From Paenibacillus arenosi (lineage in GTDB: Bacteria; Bacillota; Bacilli; Paenibacillales; Paenibacillaceae), in assembly GCF_014841135.1 (NCBI RefSeq), contig NZ_JACYTN010000007.1, positions 1-64,000 on the forward strand: a DNA stretch of 64,000 nucleotides, written 5' to 3'. The position numbers and the translations under genes are program-made. The notes beneath the pieces are model-generated. The model did not search any database. It worked only from the letters and a program-made list of their open reading frames with translations, and was not told the DNA's origin. Shown here in pieces: positions 1-9,245 of the stretch (its first letter is position 1; the number at the start of each line of letters is the position of its first letter).

Positions 1-10
1 CAAAAAGTAG

Positions 11-54
11 AAATGACGGTGCAGGGATAACCTCCTAGCACCGTCATTTTTTTT
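11..54 (+). terminator. Rho-independent terminator of an upstream gene
   Basis: An 11-bp perfect stem (12-22 with 38-48, AATGACGGTGC / GCACCGTCATT) with a 15-nt loop is followed by a run of eight or more T. It ends a transcript entering from outside the window; the gene it serves is not present. Confidence 0.9.
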
Positions 55-204
55 ATTTTTGCCGATTTACTTATTAAGTGAGTGGTCTCGTTAAGGTGAA
101 CGACCTACTTTTGGGACAGCCCCATTTTATTGTGCGTTACTGTTATAAATAGTAGTCTGTTGAGCTTTTTCTCTGCAGACTGTAACAACAATCAGGAGGA
201 ATAC

Positions 205-1785
205 ATGCGCGTATGGTTAAGTGCGAACGAGTCTGCTTTTGAGCGCTCGCTCGTCCATCTAATACAGTTATATGTGGAACAGCCGCAGGTTGAATATTCA
301 ATATCAGTGGATGAAGAACAGCTTGTCAGCAATGTAGATAAGGAAGGCTATGAAATGGGCATTGTGTTGTCCATTCATGATGATGCTGGGGAATTGGCAG
401 CTGGCGAGTCAATTAAAGAACTTCGCTCTTTGCACTTGAAGGGAAAAATGTTGACGCGAAATACCGAAGGGCAGCTTCTAACGTATACGACGATTCATGA
501 ACGATCTGTCGAAGCAGGCTCAAGCTATGAGCAGTACCGCAAGCAAGTGAAAAACGGACTCTGTCATGCCATGCTTGCATTGATGACAGAGTGGAGCGGG
601 TTGGAGCAGCCATGGGGAATACTGACTGGCGTTCGTCCAACTAAGCTAAGACACGATGCTCGTCGCCGTGGGCTTTCCAGTGAGGAAGCACGTCAGATGC
701 TTAAGGAAGATTATTTGATTACAGCTGAAAAAATCGCATTGATGGAGCGAATCGTTGATCGTCAACTAACCGCATTACCTGATCTAGATCAACTACAAAA
801 AGAATTGAGTATTTACATTGGCATTCCTTTCTGCCCAACGAAATGTGCTTACTGTACATTCCCTGCGTATGATATTAATGGACGCCAAGGCTCTGTTGAT
901 TCATTTCTTGGTGGTTTGCACTATGAGATTCGAGAGGTTGGCCGTTTCCTAAAAGAGCGAGGCGTTCGCATTACAACGATCTACTTTGGCGGGGGTACAC
1001 CTACGAGTATTACTGCTGAAGAAATGGATATGCTCTACGAAGAGGTATATGAATCGTTCCCTAATGTGGAGCAAGTTCGTGAAATTACGGTGGAGGCAGG
1101 CCGTCCAGATACGATTACACCAGAGAAACTTGCTGTACTGGATAAATGGGGCATTGATCGAATCAGCATCAATCCACAGTCCTACACACAGGAAACGCTC
1201 GATATTATCGGTCGCCATCACAGTGTAGAAGAGACGATTGATAAGTATCAGCTAGCTAGAGAAATGGGCATGAACAACATTAACATGGATCTCATCATCG
1301 GATTGCCTGGTGAAGGGCTACCTGAATTCCAGCATACTTTGAATGAAACGCAAAAGTTGATGCCAGAATCACTTACTGTTCATACGCTGTCGTTCAAGCG
1401 TGCGTCTGAGATGACCAAACATCGCGGTGAGGAGAAATTCAAAGTAGCTGGACGTGAAGAAATCGGTGCTATGATGCAGGCGGCAAGTGATTGGACAGAT
1501 GATCACGGATATGAGCCTTATTATTTGTATCGACAAAAAAACATTTTAGGAAATCTCGAAAACGTGGGATATGCTTTACCTGGAATGGAGAGTTTGTATA
1601 ACATTTTGATTATTGAAGAAATACAATCCATTGTAGGACTAGGCTGCGGCGCAACGACGAAGTGGGTACACCCTGTTACTGGGGAGATTACACGTTATGC
1701 GAACCCCAAAGAGCCGAAAGTGTACAATGATAATTATAAAGAAGTTACACAAAAGAAGATCGACATGATGAAAGATATGTTCTAA
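205..1785 (+). CDS. hemZ: Radical SAM coproporphyrinogen dehydrogenase-family protein HemZ
   Basis: Member of the oxygen-independent coproporphyrinogen III oxidase family (radical SAM), HemZ branch, cytosolic. The radical SAM cluster motif CPTKCAYC gives Cys210, Cys214 and Cys217, followed by the SAM-binding YFGGGTPTS. I start it at ATG 205 because AGGAGG lies at 194-199; the frame stays open upstream, but that stretch has no ribosome site. The 526 residues fit HemZ, with an N-terminal extension of about 200 residues before the radical SAM core, unlike the shorter HemN/HemW proteins. It is followed by its own terminator and is transcribed separately from hisS. The family assignment is firm. 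The exact role of HemZ (true coproporphyrinogen oxidase or an accessory function) is less settled than that of HemN. Confidence 0.93.
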   Translation: MRVWLSANESAFERSLVHLIQLYVEQPQVEYSISVDEEQLVSNVDKEGYEMGIVLSIHDDAGELAAGESIKELRSLHLKGKMLTRNTEGQLLTYTTIHERSVEAGSSYEQYRKQVKNGLCHAMLALMTEWSGLEQPWGILTGVRPTKLRHDARRRGLSSEEARQMLKEDYLITAEKIALMERIVDRQLTALPDLDQLQKELSIYIGIPFCPTKCAYCTFPAYDINGRQGSVDSFLGGLHYEIREVGRFLKERGVRITTIYFGGGTPTSITAEEMDMLYEEVYESFPNVEQVREITVEAGRPDTITPEKLAVLDKWGIDRISINPQSYTQETLDIIGRHHSVEETIDKYQLAREMGMNNINMDLIIGLPGEGLPEFQHTLNETQKLMPESLTVHTLSFKRASEMTKHRGEEKFKVAGREEIGAMMQAASDWTDDHGYEPYYLYRQKNILGNLENVGYALPGMESLYNILIIEEIQSIVGLGCGATTKWVHPVTGEITRYANPKEPKVYNDNYKEVTQKKIDMMKDMF

Positions 1786-1893
1786 AAGCGCTTTCTAAAT
1801 TGTAATATGTTTGTAATCATTGCTTCATGTTCCTTTAATGTAGCAGGCCTATACTAAACACATGACCCCCTTTTAAGAATATATCTTATTGAT

Positions 1894-1920
1894 AACCTGC
1901 ACAGTGGTGCAGGTTTTTTT
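1894..1920 (+). terminator. Terminator after hemZ
   Basis: A 9-bp perfect stem AACCTGCAC / GTGCAGGTT (1894-1902 with 1907-1915) has a 4-nt loop and continues into T's. It separates hemZ from the hisS promoter 30 bp downstream. Confidence 0.9.
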
Positions 1921-1949
1921 CTTGTTCGCTTATTTCCACGCTCATAAGC

Positions 1950-1978
1950 TTGACTTTCGTCGTATCGGTTATTACAAT
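1950..1978 (+). promoter_or_regulatory. Sigma-A promoter of the hisS-aspS leader
   Basis: TTGACT (1950-1955) and TACAAT (1973-1978) are separated by 17 bp, a good vegetative promoter. It lies directly downstream of the hemZ terminator and places the transcript start near 1985, just ahead of the T-box. Confidence 0.75.
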
Positions 1979-1984
1979 GTTCTT

Positions 1985-2363
1985 TATATATCGAAGTGTA
2001 GTGCATCTGTGCAACACACTTATAGTTGAGATTCAATGACGGGAACAAGTAATTCGATACCCTCGTTATCAGAGAGAGACCTCTAGGCTGGAAGGGTCTT
2101 GGCGTAGGACGAATGAATGACACCCCCGAGAACCGACGGCGAAACGCATTGCTGCATGAGTGATAACTTTTGTAGGTGATGTCAGCGGTAGCCGTTAGGC
2201 GTGGAGCGGACGTTATACGCGAATGAAGCGGAATTGCTGATAGGATCAGGATGAAATACACGATCCAGCTTTCCGGAATGTGGGTGGCACCACGGGTGAA
2301 TGGACACAACCAATCTCTCGTCCCTATGCGTTGTTTGATGCAGCGCGGGACGGGAGTTTTTTT
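1985..2363 (+). ncRNA. T-box riboswitch leader upstream of hisS-aspS
   Basis: The T-box sequence GGGTGGCACCACG is at 2282-2294, followed by a terminator (arms about 2315-2324 and 2347-2356, then T's to 2363). In Stem I, ATTCG (2052-2056) pairs with CGAAT (2110-2114), and CGGG (2040-2043) pairs with CCCG (2125-2128). These frame a specifier loop with AGTA on the 5' side and GAATGACACC (2115-2124) on the 3' side. The codon at the position matching the alaS leader of this same window (GAAY-NNN-A) is GAC, an Asp codon at 2119-2121, and a His codon CAC overlaps it at 2121-2123. Uncharged tRNA binding is expected to permit read-through into hisS and aspS. Confidence 0.93.
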
Positions 2364-2386
2364 ATGCATATAGGAGGGTGAGCGTT

Positions 2387-3640
2387 ATGGCATTCCAGAA
2401 GCCAACAGGTACGCAAGATTTGCTTCCTGGTACAGTAGAAATTTGGCAGAGTGTCGAAGAGACGGCTCGTGACTTGTGCCGTCGATTCAATTACAAAGAA
2501 ATTCGTACACCGATTTTTGAGCAGACAGAATTGTTCCAACGCGGTGTGGGCGACACAACGGACATCGTGGAGAAAGAGATGTACACATTTGTAGACAAAG
2601 GCAAGCGTAGCATGACGCTTCGCCCTGAAAATACAGCAGGTGTTGTCCGTGCTTATGTTGAGAACAAATTGTATGGTGAGCCTGATCTAACGAAGCTGTA
2701 TTATATTGCACCGATGTTCCGTTATGAGCGTCCGCAAGCAGGTCGTTACCGTCAATTCCATCAGTTTGGTGTGGAGGCGTTCGGTGCTGTAGATCCAAGT
2801 TTAGATGCAGAGATTATTGCACTTGGCTACCAGTTCATGAAAGAAGTCGGTTTGAGCGGTGTAAAAGTAGAAATCAACTCCGTTGGTAATGCAGCAAGCC
2901 GTGCTGCTTATCGCCAAAGCTTGCTTGATTTCTTATCCCCAATGAAAGAAACATTGTGCAAAGACTGCCAATCCCGTATGGAGCGCAATCCGCTGCGTGT
3001 GTTGGATTGTAAAGTGGATCAAGAGAAGTTTACAGCTGCTCCATCTATTCTTGAAAGTTTGGATGAAGAGTGCGCGACACACTTTACAAAAGTGAAAGGC
3101 CACTTGGATGCAATGGGTGTCGAGTATGAAGTAAACCATCGTATGGTGCGCGGACTCGACTACTATACACATACTGCATTTGAATATAAGGCACAAGGAA
3201 TTGGAGCGATTGATACGGTTGGTGGCGGTGGGCGCTATAACGGTCTAGTTTCCGATATTGGCGGTCCTGAACAGCCTGGAATTGGCTTCGGTATCGGTAT
3301 GGAGCGTATTGTGCTGCTGCTGGAAAAGCAAGAAGTAGCAATTAAGCAAGCTCCTCCGCTAGATGTATACTTGGTTGCTCTAGGTGAGAAAGCAGAGCAG
3401 GAGACGACGAAGATTCTTCATCATTTGCGTGTAAATGGATTGTCTGGTGAAAAAGACTATCAAGGCCGTAAAATGAAGGCGATGATGAAGTCTGCTGACC
3501 GAATGAAAGCACGGTATGCAGCTATCTTGGGTGATGACGAGCTTGAGCGCGGTGAGATTGCTTTGAAAGATTTACAAGCTGGCGAGCAGCAGTTCGTGAA
3601 GATTGAACAGCTCGTAGAAGCGCTGAAATCATCAAAGTAA
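2387..3640 (+). CDS. hisS: Histidyl-tRNA synthetase
   Basis: Class II synthetase that charges tRNA-His with histidine in the cytosol. Visible signatures are class II motif 2 ([17 protein letters not shown]), the HisRS-specific [12 protein letters not shown], and motif 3 in [13 protein letters not shown]-terminal anticodon-binding domain follows from about residue 320. The 417 residues match the usual bacterial length. ATG 2387 is preferred because AGGAGG at 2372-2377 is 9 nt upstream; the GTG at 2378 abuts the ribosome site. It is the first gene behind the T-box leader, with aspS 116 bp downstream and no strong terminator between them, so the two are probably co-transcribed. Confidence 0.97.
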   Translation: MAFQKPTGTQDLLPGTVEIWQSVEETARDLCRRFNYKEIRTPIFEQTELFQRGVGDTTDIVEKEMYTFVDKGKRSMTLRPENTAGVVRAYVENKLYGEPDLTKLYYIAPMFRYERPQAGRYRQFHQFGVEAFGAVDPSLDAEIIALGYQFMKEVGLSGVKVEINSVGNAASRAAYRQSLLDFLSPMKETLCKDCQSRMERNPLRVLDCKVDQEKFTAAPSILESLDEECATHFTKVKGHLDAMGVEYEVNHRMVRGLDYYTHTAFEYKAQGIGAIDTVGGGGRYNGLVSDIGGPEQPGIGFGIGMERIVLLLEKQEVAIKQAPPLDVYLVALGEKAEQETTKILHHLRVNGLSGEKDYQGRKMKAMMKSADRMKARYAAILGDDELERGEIALKDLQAGEQQFVKIEQLVEALKSSK

Positions 3641-3673
3641 TAGAAAAGGGCGAGAAATAGACGGAAGTGAAGC

Positions 3674-3694
3674 GCACTTTCGTACACAAAGTGC
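3674..3694 (+). other. Small hairpin between hisS and aspS
   Basis: GCACTTT (3674-3680) pairs with AAAGTGC (3688-3694) around a 7-nt loop. No T-run follows directly, so it is not a convincing terminator. It may tune mRNA stability between the two synthetase genes. Confidence 0.35.
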
Positions 3695-3756
3695 CAGAGT
3701 GCTTGAAAATAAAGGTTTTTCAACAGCTTTACATTTTATAAATTGAGGTGGCTATT

Positions 3757-5571
3757 ATGTTAGTTAAAACACATCAATGCGGTGCGTTAACGACTGCAAA
3801 CATTGGTGAAACAGTTACATTGAACGGCTGGGTTCAACGTCGTCGTGACTTGGGTGGAGTATTGTTCGTAGATTTGCGTGACCGCAGCGGTCTTGTACAA
3901 ATCGTATTTAACCCAGATTTCTCGAAGGAAGCACTTGAGATCGGTGATAAAGTTCGTAACGAGTATGTACTTGCTGTTCGCGGTGAAGTGGTTCAACGTG
4001 ATGCAGAAACGGTAAACGCAAACTTGCCTACAGGACAAGTTGAAGTTCGTGTTACTGAGATTGAAGTATTAAATGCAGCGAAAAATCCTCCGTTCTTCAT
4101 TGAAGACGGAATTGAAATTGATGAGTCTTTGCGTTTGAAATATCGTTATTTGGATCTTCGTCGTCCGGAAATGCAGAAGACGCTTATAATGCGTTCTAAA
4201 GCAGCTAAAATTTTCCGTGACTTCCTTGATGAGCAAGAGTTCATCGAAGTAGAGACACCAATCTTGACGAAGAGCACACCAGAAGGTGCACGTGACTACT
4301 TGGTACCAAGCCGTGTGCATCCAGGTGAGTTCTATGCATTGCCGCAATCTCCACAAATTTTTAAGCAGCTTCTAATGGTATCTGGCCTTGAGCGCTACTA
4401 TCAAATTGCTCGTTGCTTCCGTGACGAAGACTTGCGTGCTGACCGTCAGCCAGAGTTTACACAAGTCGATATCGAGACTTCTTTCTTGACGCAAGATCAG
4501 CTTCTTGAAATGATGGAGAACCTTATGGTTCGCTTGTTCAAAGAAACAGTTGGCGCGGATATCCCAACACCATTCCAGCGTATCACGTACAAGGATGCTA
4601 TGGACAAATACGGTTCTGACAAGCCAGACCTTCGTTTTGGTCTAGAGCTAGTTGATGTAGCGGATATCGTTGCTGAATCTGGTGTTAAAGTGTTTGCTTC
4701 TGTCATCGAAAAAGGTGGCGCAGTGAAATGTTTGAACGCGAAAGGCTGTGGCACATGGAGCCGTAAAGAGATCGATGATCTTGGACCATTTGCAGCACGC
4801 TACGGAGCGAAAGGATTGGCTTGGATTCAAGTAAAAGACGGCGAATTCAAAGGTCCAATCGTGAAATTCTTCAACGAGCAGGAGATCGAAGCGCTTCGTG
4901 AGCGTCTTGGCGCAGAAGAAGGCGACTTGTTGCTCTTCTCCGCAGATACGAAGAAAGTGGTAGCTGACGTGCTTGGCAACTTGCGTCTGCATATCGGTCG
5001 TCGTCTTGGTCTTATCGACGACAGCAAATATAAGTTTGCTTGGGTTGTGGACTTCCCATTGCTTGGCTATGATGAAGAAGCTAAACGTTATGTAGCAGAG
5101 CATCATCCATTCACACGTCCAATCGAAGAAGACGTTCCATTCTTCGATACAGACCCAGGTCAAATTCGTGCACAAGCATATGACCTTGTATTGAACGGTT
5201 ACGAAGTGGGTGGCGGTTCCATGCGTATTTACAAGCGCGAAGTACAAGAGAAGATGTTCCAAGCGCTTGGTTTCTCTCCAGAAGAGGCACAAGAGCAATT
5301 CGGTTTCTTGTTGAATGCATTCGAATACGGTACACCTCCACACGGCGGTGTTGCATTCGGCTTTGACCGTCTTGTGATGCTATTGGCTGGCGCAACAAAC
5401 TTGCGTGAGACGATCGCATTCCCTAAAACGGCAAGTGCAACAGACTTAATGGTGAATGCGCCGAGCGAGGTAGATTTCGCACAGCTGCACCAGCTCAGCA
5501 TCAAGACAACAGTGAAGAAGAAGGAAAAGGCAGCAGAAGAGCAAGCTGCAGCTGCTTCTGAAACAGAGTAA
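3757..5571 (+). CDS. aspS: Aspartyl-tRNA synthetase
   Basis: Class II bacterial-type AspRS of 604 residues. An N-terminal OB-fold anticodon-binding domain spans roughly residues 1-110. The class II catalytic core shows [16 protein letters not shown] (motif 2) and GFDRLVMLL (motif 3), with the bacterial GAD insertion domain between them. ATG 3757 follows GAGGTG at 3745-3750; the in-frame GTG at 3748 lies inside that ribosome site. The C-terminal tail is Lys/Glu/Ala-rich ([16 protein letters not shown]), as in many Bacillales. The sequence does not show whether this enzyme is discriminating or also charges tRNA-Asn. It sits downstream of hisS and probably shares the T-box leader. Confidence 0.97.
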   Translation: MLVKTHQCGALTTANIGETVTLNGWVQRRRDLGGVLFVDLRDRSGLVQIVFNPDFSKEALEIGDKVRNEYVLAVRGEVVQRDAETVNANLPTGQVEVRVTEIEVLNAAKNPPFFIEDGIEIDESLRLKYRYLDLRRPEMQKTLIMRSKAAKIFRDFLDEQEFIEVETPILTKSTPEGARDYLVPSRVHPGEFYALPQSPQIFKQLLMVSGLERYYQIARCFRDEDLRADRQPEFTQVDIETSFLTQDQLLEMMENLMVRLFKETVGADIPTPFQRITYKDAMDKYGSDKPDLRFGLELVDVADIVAESGVKVFASVIEKGGAVKCLNAKGCGTWSRKEIDDLGPFAARYGAKGLAWIQVKDGEFKGPIVKFFNEQEIEALRERLGAEEGDLLLFSADTKKVVADVLGNLRLHIGRRLGLIDDSKYKFAWVVDFPLLGYDEEAKRYVAEHHPFTRPIEEDVPFFDTDPGQIRAQAYDLVLNGYEVGGGSMRIYKREVQEKMFQALGFSPEEAQEQFGFLLNAFEYGTPPHGGVAFGFDRLVMLLAGATNLRETIAFPKTASATDLMVNAPSEVDFAQLHQLSIKTTVKKKEKAAEEQAAAASETE

Positions 5572-5670
5572 TCGTAAGAGCATTATGCTACTGCAATGAA
5601 TTGCATCGGCGCGAACTAGTGAGAAGCTAGGAAACTAACACATGCTTGCGCGATGTATACAGATATATCT

Positions 5671-5725
5671 CAATCTCCCTCTATGCGGCCTCATGTTCTG
5701 GCTGCTTGAGGGAGATTGTTATGTG
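5671..5725 (+). terminator. Probable terminator after aspS
   Basis: An 11-bp perfect stem CAATCTCCCTC / GAGGGAGATTG (5671-5681 with 5708-5718) encloses 26 nt that can pair further (GCGGCC with GGCTGC). The T tract after it is weak. Confidence 0.6.
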
Positions 5726-5779
5726 TTTAAAGCGAATGAAAACATGTGAATGATGAGTAAATAGAGGAGGTATTTTTTT

Positions 5780-6535
5780 ATGCTGAATGCTTTTTCACGT
5801 ACGGAGTTGGCTATTGGCCCTGAAGGGATCGAAAAGATGAAGAACAGCACAGTAGCTGTTCTAGGTATTGGTGGCGTAGGCTCTATTGCTGCGGAAGCGC
5901 TAGCGCGTACAGGTGTAGGCCGCATTATTATGATCGATAAAGATGTTGTAGATATTACGAATTTGAATCGTCAAATTCATGCTTTGACGACAACAGTAGG
6001 TCAGAAAAAAGCAGAACTTATGCGTGATCGCATTAAATTGATTAACCCGGATTGTGATGCTATTGCCTTGAATATGTTTTATACGGAAGAAACGTATGAG
6101 GAATTGTTTAAATACGAGTTGGATTATGTGGTTGACGCATCGGATACGATTGTATACAAAATTCACTTGATTAAAGAATGCTTGCAGCGTAAAATTCCGC
6201 TTATTTCAAGCATGGGTGCTGCGAATAAGATGGATCCGTCACGCTTCCAAGTTACGGACATTTCGAAGACGACAGTTGACCCAATTGCACGTGTTATCCG
6301 TCAAAAACTTCGCAAAGAAGGAATCAAAAAAGGGGTGAAGGTTGTCTTCTCTACGGAAGAACCAATGAAACCTCGTGTTGATGTTACAGAGAAGATTGTT
6401 CCTGAAAATGCACCTGACCGTCGCAAAGTAAAACAGCCGCCGGCAAGTAATGCATTTGTTCCACCTGTAGCAGGACTAATTATGGTAAGTGAAGTTGTTA
6501 AGGATATGTTGAAGACAGTAGAGTACCCTTCATAA
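5780..6535 (+). CDS. tcdA: tRNA threonylcarbamoyladenosine dehydratase (ThiF/E1-like)
   Basis: E1-like ATP-dependent enzyme that cyclises t6A37 to ct6A in ANN-decoding tRNAs. The Rossmann nucleotide loop GIGGVGS is near residue 30, followed by the acidic D of MIDKD and the DASDT segment typical of ThiF-fold proteins. The 251 residues match TcdA/YrvM. ATG 5780 is preceded by GAGGAGG at 5764-5770. YrvM is also next to aspS in B. subtilis, which supports this name over a ThiF or MoeB role; there are no thiamine or molybdopterin genes nearby. Confidence 0.93.
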   Translation: MLNAFSRTELAIGPEGIEKMKNSTVAVLGIGGVGSIAAEALARTGVGRIIMIDKDVVDITNLNRQIHALTTTVGQKKAELMRDRIKLINPDCDAIALNMFYTEETYEELFKYELDYVVDASDTIVYKIHLIKECLQRKIPLISSMGAANKMDPSRFQVTDISKTTVDPIARVIRQKLRKEGIKKGVKVVFSTEEPMKPRVDVTEKIVPENAPDRRKVKQPPASNAFVPPVAGLIMVSEVVKDMLKTVEYPS

Positions 6536-6564
6536 AGGTAAGTATGTTATAAAGTTCGTAGACT

Positions 6565-6625
6565 CCCTTTCTGGTAATCGGTGTTGCCCATTGTGGCCGA
6601 TGCTGATCAGAAAGGGTTTTTATTT
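6565..6625 (+). terminator. Terminator after tcdA
   Basis: A 9-bp stem CCCTTTCTG (6565-6573) / CAGAAAGGG (6608-6616) has further pairing inside the loop and is followed by TTTTTATTT. Confidence 0.85.
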
Positions 6626-6642
6626 GAGAACACGCGTTCTTA

Positions 6643-6671
6643 TTGTGTGGAGTGCATGGTGTATCTATGAT
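6643..6671 (+). promoter_or_regulatory. Candidate promoter for rarA
   Basis: TTGTGT (6643-6648) and TATGAT (6666-6671) are 17 bp apart and lie 41 bp ahead of the rarA GTG start, between the tcdA terminator and the gene. Confidence 0.5.
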
Positions 6672-6711
6672 AAAATCAAATTAAGAAATTGAAACGGAGA
6701 AGAGGGACAAC

Positions 6712-8019
6712 GTGGATTTATTCAGCATGCAAGAAGAACAACAACCGACTATGCGCCTGTTAGCGGATAGGATGCGGCCGCGGACGCTGGATGAATACGT
6801 AGGGCAAGAGCATATCATTGGCCCTAATCGCTTGCTGCGGCGTGCGATTGAAGCGGATCGAGTGTCGTCCATCCTATTGTATGGGCCGCCAGGATGTGGT
6901 AAGACGACGCTTGCCAACATTATAGCAGAGAGAACGCAAGGTGAATTTGTGCGTTTGAATGCGGTAGATGCCTCAGTTAAAGATGTCCGCGCAGTGATTG
7001 AGAAGGCAGAGAGTAACAAAACGCTATATGGAACAAAGACGACCTTATTCTTAGATGAAGTGCACCGCTTTAATCGCTCACAGCAGGATGCATTGCTACC
7101 TGCCGTGGAGAAGGGGACGATTATTTTTATCGGGGCGACCACAGAAAATCCGTTCCATCATGTGAACGGAGCTTTAATTAGCAGATCTACTCTGTTTCAG
7201 CTACAACCGCTTCAAGCGGAGCACTGTATCATCGCTATGAAGCATGCGATGCAGGATCGTGAACGAGGCCTAGGCTTTATGCCCTTGAAAGTTGATCCAG
7301 ATGCGCTTCAGCATATTGCTTCCATGGCAAATGGTGATATACGCCGAGCATTGAATGCTTTGGAATTGGCAGCGATGACGACAACGCCTCAGTCAGATGG
7401 GACTGTTCATGTTGATTTACAAGTAGCAGAGGAATCAGTGCGCCAACCTATCGTTCAAGCAGATGAATCCACGCAATATGATGTGTTGTCCGCTTTTCAT
7501 AAAAGTATACGTGGTTCAAGTGATGCTGCGTTGTTTTGGTTCATGTACGCGGTAGACAAGCTTGGCATGGACCCAATGACATTCATAAGAAGATTAACAG
7601 TGGCGTGTAGTGAGGATATTGGCTTGGCCAATCCGCAAGCGATGGTTCAGGCCGTAAGTGCGTTGGAAGCTTATCATCGTATCGGTTGGCCGGAATCTAA
7701 GTATATTATTGCCCAGGCAATATTATTTGCTGTCGAAAGTCCGAAGTCGAACTCGATACCTGTTGCTTTACAGCGAATTAGCATGGCTATGGATGAGGTT
7801 AAATCAGCAGACGTGCCTCTTCATTTGCGGGATACTCATTACAAAGGTGCAGATAAATTAGGACATAAAGGATATATGTATCCGCATGATTACCCCGGAC
7901 ATTATGTAGAACAGCAGTATTTGCCGGATTCTATTCGTAAACGTATCTTTTTCAGCGCGACTGATCAAGGGACAGAAGCGAAAATGAAAATAAACCAGCA
8001 GCTGCGCAGAAATAAGTAA
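6712..8019 (+). CDS. rarA: Replication-associated recombination protein RarA (MgsA/YrvN)
   Basis: AAA+ ATPase related to clamp-loader subunits and RuvB that acts at stalled replication forks. It shows Walker A GPPGCGKTT (around residue 58), Walker B LFLDEVHRFN, sensor-1 GATTENP, and the C-terminal tetramerisation region with HYKGADKLGHKGYMYPHDYPG, which is typical of RarA. It starts at GTG 6712 behind AGAGGGA; ATG 6727 is an alternative. The 435 residues are slightly longer than B. subtilis YrvN, and its place between tcdA and cymR matches that genome. Confidence 0.95.
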   Translation: MDLFSMQEEQQPTMRLLADRMRPRTLDEYVGQEHIIGPNRLLRRAIEADRVSSILLYGPPGCGKTTLANIIAERTQGEFVRLNAVDASVKDVRAVIEKAESNKTLYGTKTTLFLDEVHRFNRSQQDALLPAVEKGTIIFIGATTENPFHHVNGALISRSTLFQLQPLQAEHCIIAMKHAMQDRERGLGFMPLKVDPDALQHIASMANGDIRRALNALELAAMTTTPQSDGTVHVDLQVAEESVRQPIVQADESTQYDVLSAFHKSIRGSSDAALFWFMYAVDKLGMDPMTFIRRLTVACSEDIGLANPQAMVQAVSALEAYHRIGWPESKYIIAQAILFAVESPKSNSIPVALQRISMAMDEVKSADVPLHLRDTHYKGADKLGHKGYMYPHDYPGHYVEQQYLPDSIRKRIFFSATDQGTEAKMKINQQLRRNK

Positions 8020-8149
8020 TGGGATAATAAGTTTATCGGGATCATCAAAAGTAGAGGCTTGTGTCCTTAAATTGATTGATGATTTATCTAGCGAGGCTAC
8101 AAAAGATGAATCAATCTGCTGTAGTATTAAACCAAGGGGCGTTGCTCGG

Positions 8150-8551
8150 ATGATGAAGATAGTAGGGATAGCAGTTGCTGTAGGAGGCATGATCGGTGCG
8201 TTACTGCGATATGGCATAAGTTTAATCCATCCGTTTGATAGTACGATGAGTTTTCCTTATACCACGTTGTTTATTAATGTCATCGGGGCAGCTTTCCTTG
8301 GTTGGTTCACTGCTAGGATAGGCTGCAAGCAAAGCCTATCTCCATATTGGAGGGCTTTTATTGGTACTGGAATTACCGGGGCGTTTACAACATACTCTAC
8401 ATTTGCGCTAGAAACGGTCCAACTTATACAAATGAATCTGCTGCTTACCGCTGTTGTTTATCAAGTATTGACGATTGTGCTAGGAATTGGAGCTGCAGCA
8501 GCAGGATATCGTTGTGGAATGCAGAATAGATCATGGGAGGAACAAACATGA
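8150..8551 (+). CDS. crcB: Fluoride channel subunit CrcB/Fluc (first of a pair)
   Basis: Small four-helix membrane protein of the Fluc family, which lets cytoplasmic fluoride out. The hallmark GALLRYG is near the N-terminus, and GTGITGAFTTYSTF carries the conserved Asn/Phe-box region. I start it at ATG 8150 (AAGGGGC at 8134-8140), giving 133 residues. The frame is open further upstream, but that segment lacks a ribosome site and is not Fluc-like. The stop overlaps the next crcB start by ATGA. I looked for and did not find the fluoride riboswitch core upstream. Confidence 0.9.
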   Translation: MMKIVGIAVAVGGMIGALLRYGISLIHPFDSTMSFPYTTLFINVIGAAFLGWFTARIGCKQSLSPYWRAFIGTGITGAFTTYSTFALETVQLIQMNLLLTAVVYQVLTIVLGIGAAAAGYRCGMQNRSWEEQT

Positions 8552-8913
8552 GTTGGCTGTGGGTTGCTATTGGCGGGGCAGCAGGCGCATGGATGCGGCA
8601 TACGTTGGGTGTTATGCTTGTGCAACGCTTCCCCCAAGCAATACCTTGGCCTACATGGCTTATTAATGTGATAGGCTCATTTTTGTTAGGATTCGTGATT
8701 GGCTGCGCATCAATGTTACCTGAGTTTCTAGTCCATCTATTGGCGATAGGGTTTTGTGGTGCATTCACTACTTTTTCTACTTTTGGAGTAGAAGCGCTTA
8801 AACTATGGCAAACTCGAAATGCCTTTTATTTCGGGGCTTATATACTTAGTACGGCAATAGCAACAACAGTCGTGGCTGCATTGGGGCTTGTTGCTGGGAA
8901 AGCCGTATTGTAA
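8548..8913 (+). CDS. crcB: Fluoride channel subunit CrcB/Fluc (second of a pair)
   Basis: Second Fluc subunit, 121 residues and four hydrophobic helices. It shows GGAAGAWMRHTLG at the N-terminus and GFCGAFTTFSTFG, the conserved channel segment. ATG 8548 overlaps the upstream stop (ATGA) and has GGGAGG at 8535-8540, so the two genes are translationally coupled. In many Firmicutes such pairs encode two oppositely oriented subunits that form a heterodimer; single-gene homologues are dual-topology. The coupling suggests a heterodimer here (inference). Confidence 0.9.
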   Translation: MSWLWVAIGGAAGAWMRHTLGVMLVQRFPQAIPWPTWLINVIGSFLLGFVIGCASMLPEFLVHLLAIGFCGAFTTFSTFGVEALKLWQTRNAFYFGAYILSTAIATTVVAALGLVAGKAVL

Positions 8914-9245
8914 TGTACTGCATTACAGTATTTCTGTATTTCTGCATGTACACGGAACGTTGTTTTCTTAATTCGCTTATGGAAGCGTTCTAACGTTCTA
9001 ATCGTTTTATGAACTTGAAAGACGAAGTTGAAACTTTCTCTACTATATTTGAATAAATGAACAAATGAGTGTTTAACTTATATTTATACATGTATAAATT
9101 TTCGTTGTCCAAGTATGCGGATATGTTCAGACAACATCGGACACCCTATAAATAACTTGCTGTATCTATAAATCTTTGTCGTAGTTTGCGGTCAGGGATC
9201 ATTTGATGCACAATACATATATGCTCAGAATAGGAGTCGTGAACG
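8914..9245 (+). promoter_or_regulatory. Gene-free region upstream of the ArsR-family gene, with palindromes
   Basis: This 332-bp stretch has no convincing gene. It contains a perfect 18-bp palindrome, ATTTATACATGTATAAAT (9082-9099). Just upstream, TGAACA-AA-TGAGTG (9058-9071) resembles a degenerate ArsR/SmtB-type half-site pair (TGAACA-N2-TGTTCA). Either may be an operator for the regulator that follows; no clear promoter could be fixed. Confidence 0.4.

Noticed and set aside
1854-2369. 171-codon reading frame on the minus strand upstream of hisS
   Set aside because: It lies over the T-box leader, has no ribosome site or recognisable protein pattern, and is explained by the structured RNA.
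4648-5343. 231-codon antisense frame inside aspS
   Set aside because: Shadow of a well-conserved synthetase gene; no ribosome site, and its composition mirrors aspS codon bias.
8020-8149. Fluoride riboswitch ahead of the crcB pair
   Set aside because: The expected GGCGATGG / GTTCGCC core and the downstream pairing are not present; only an AT-rich linker after rarA is seen.
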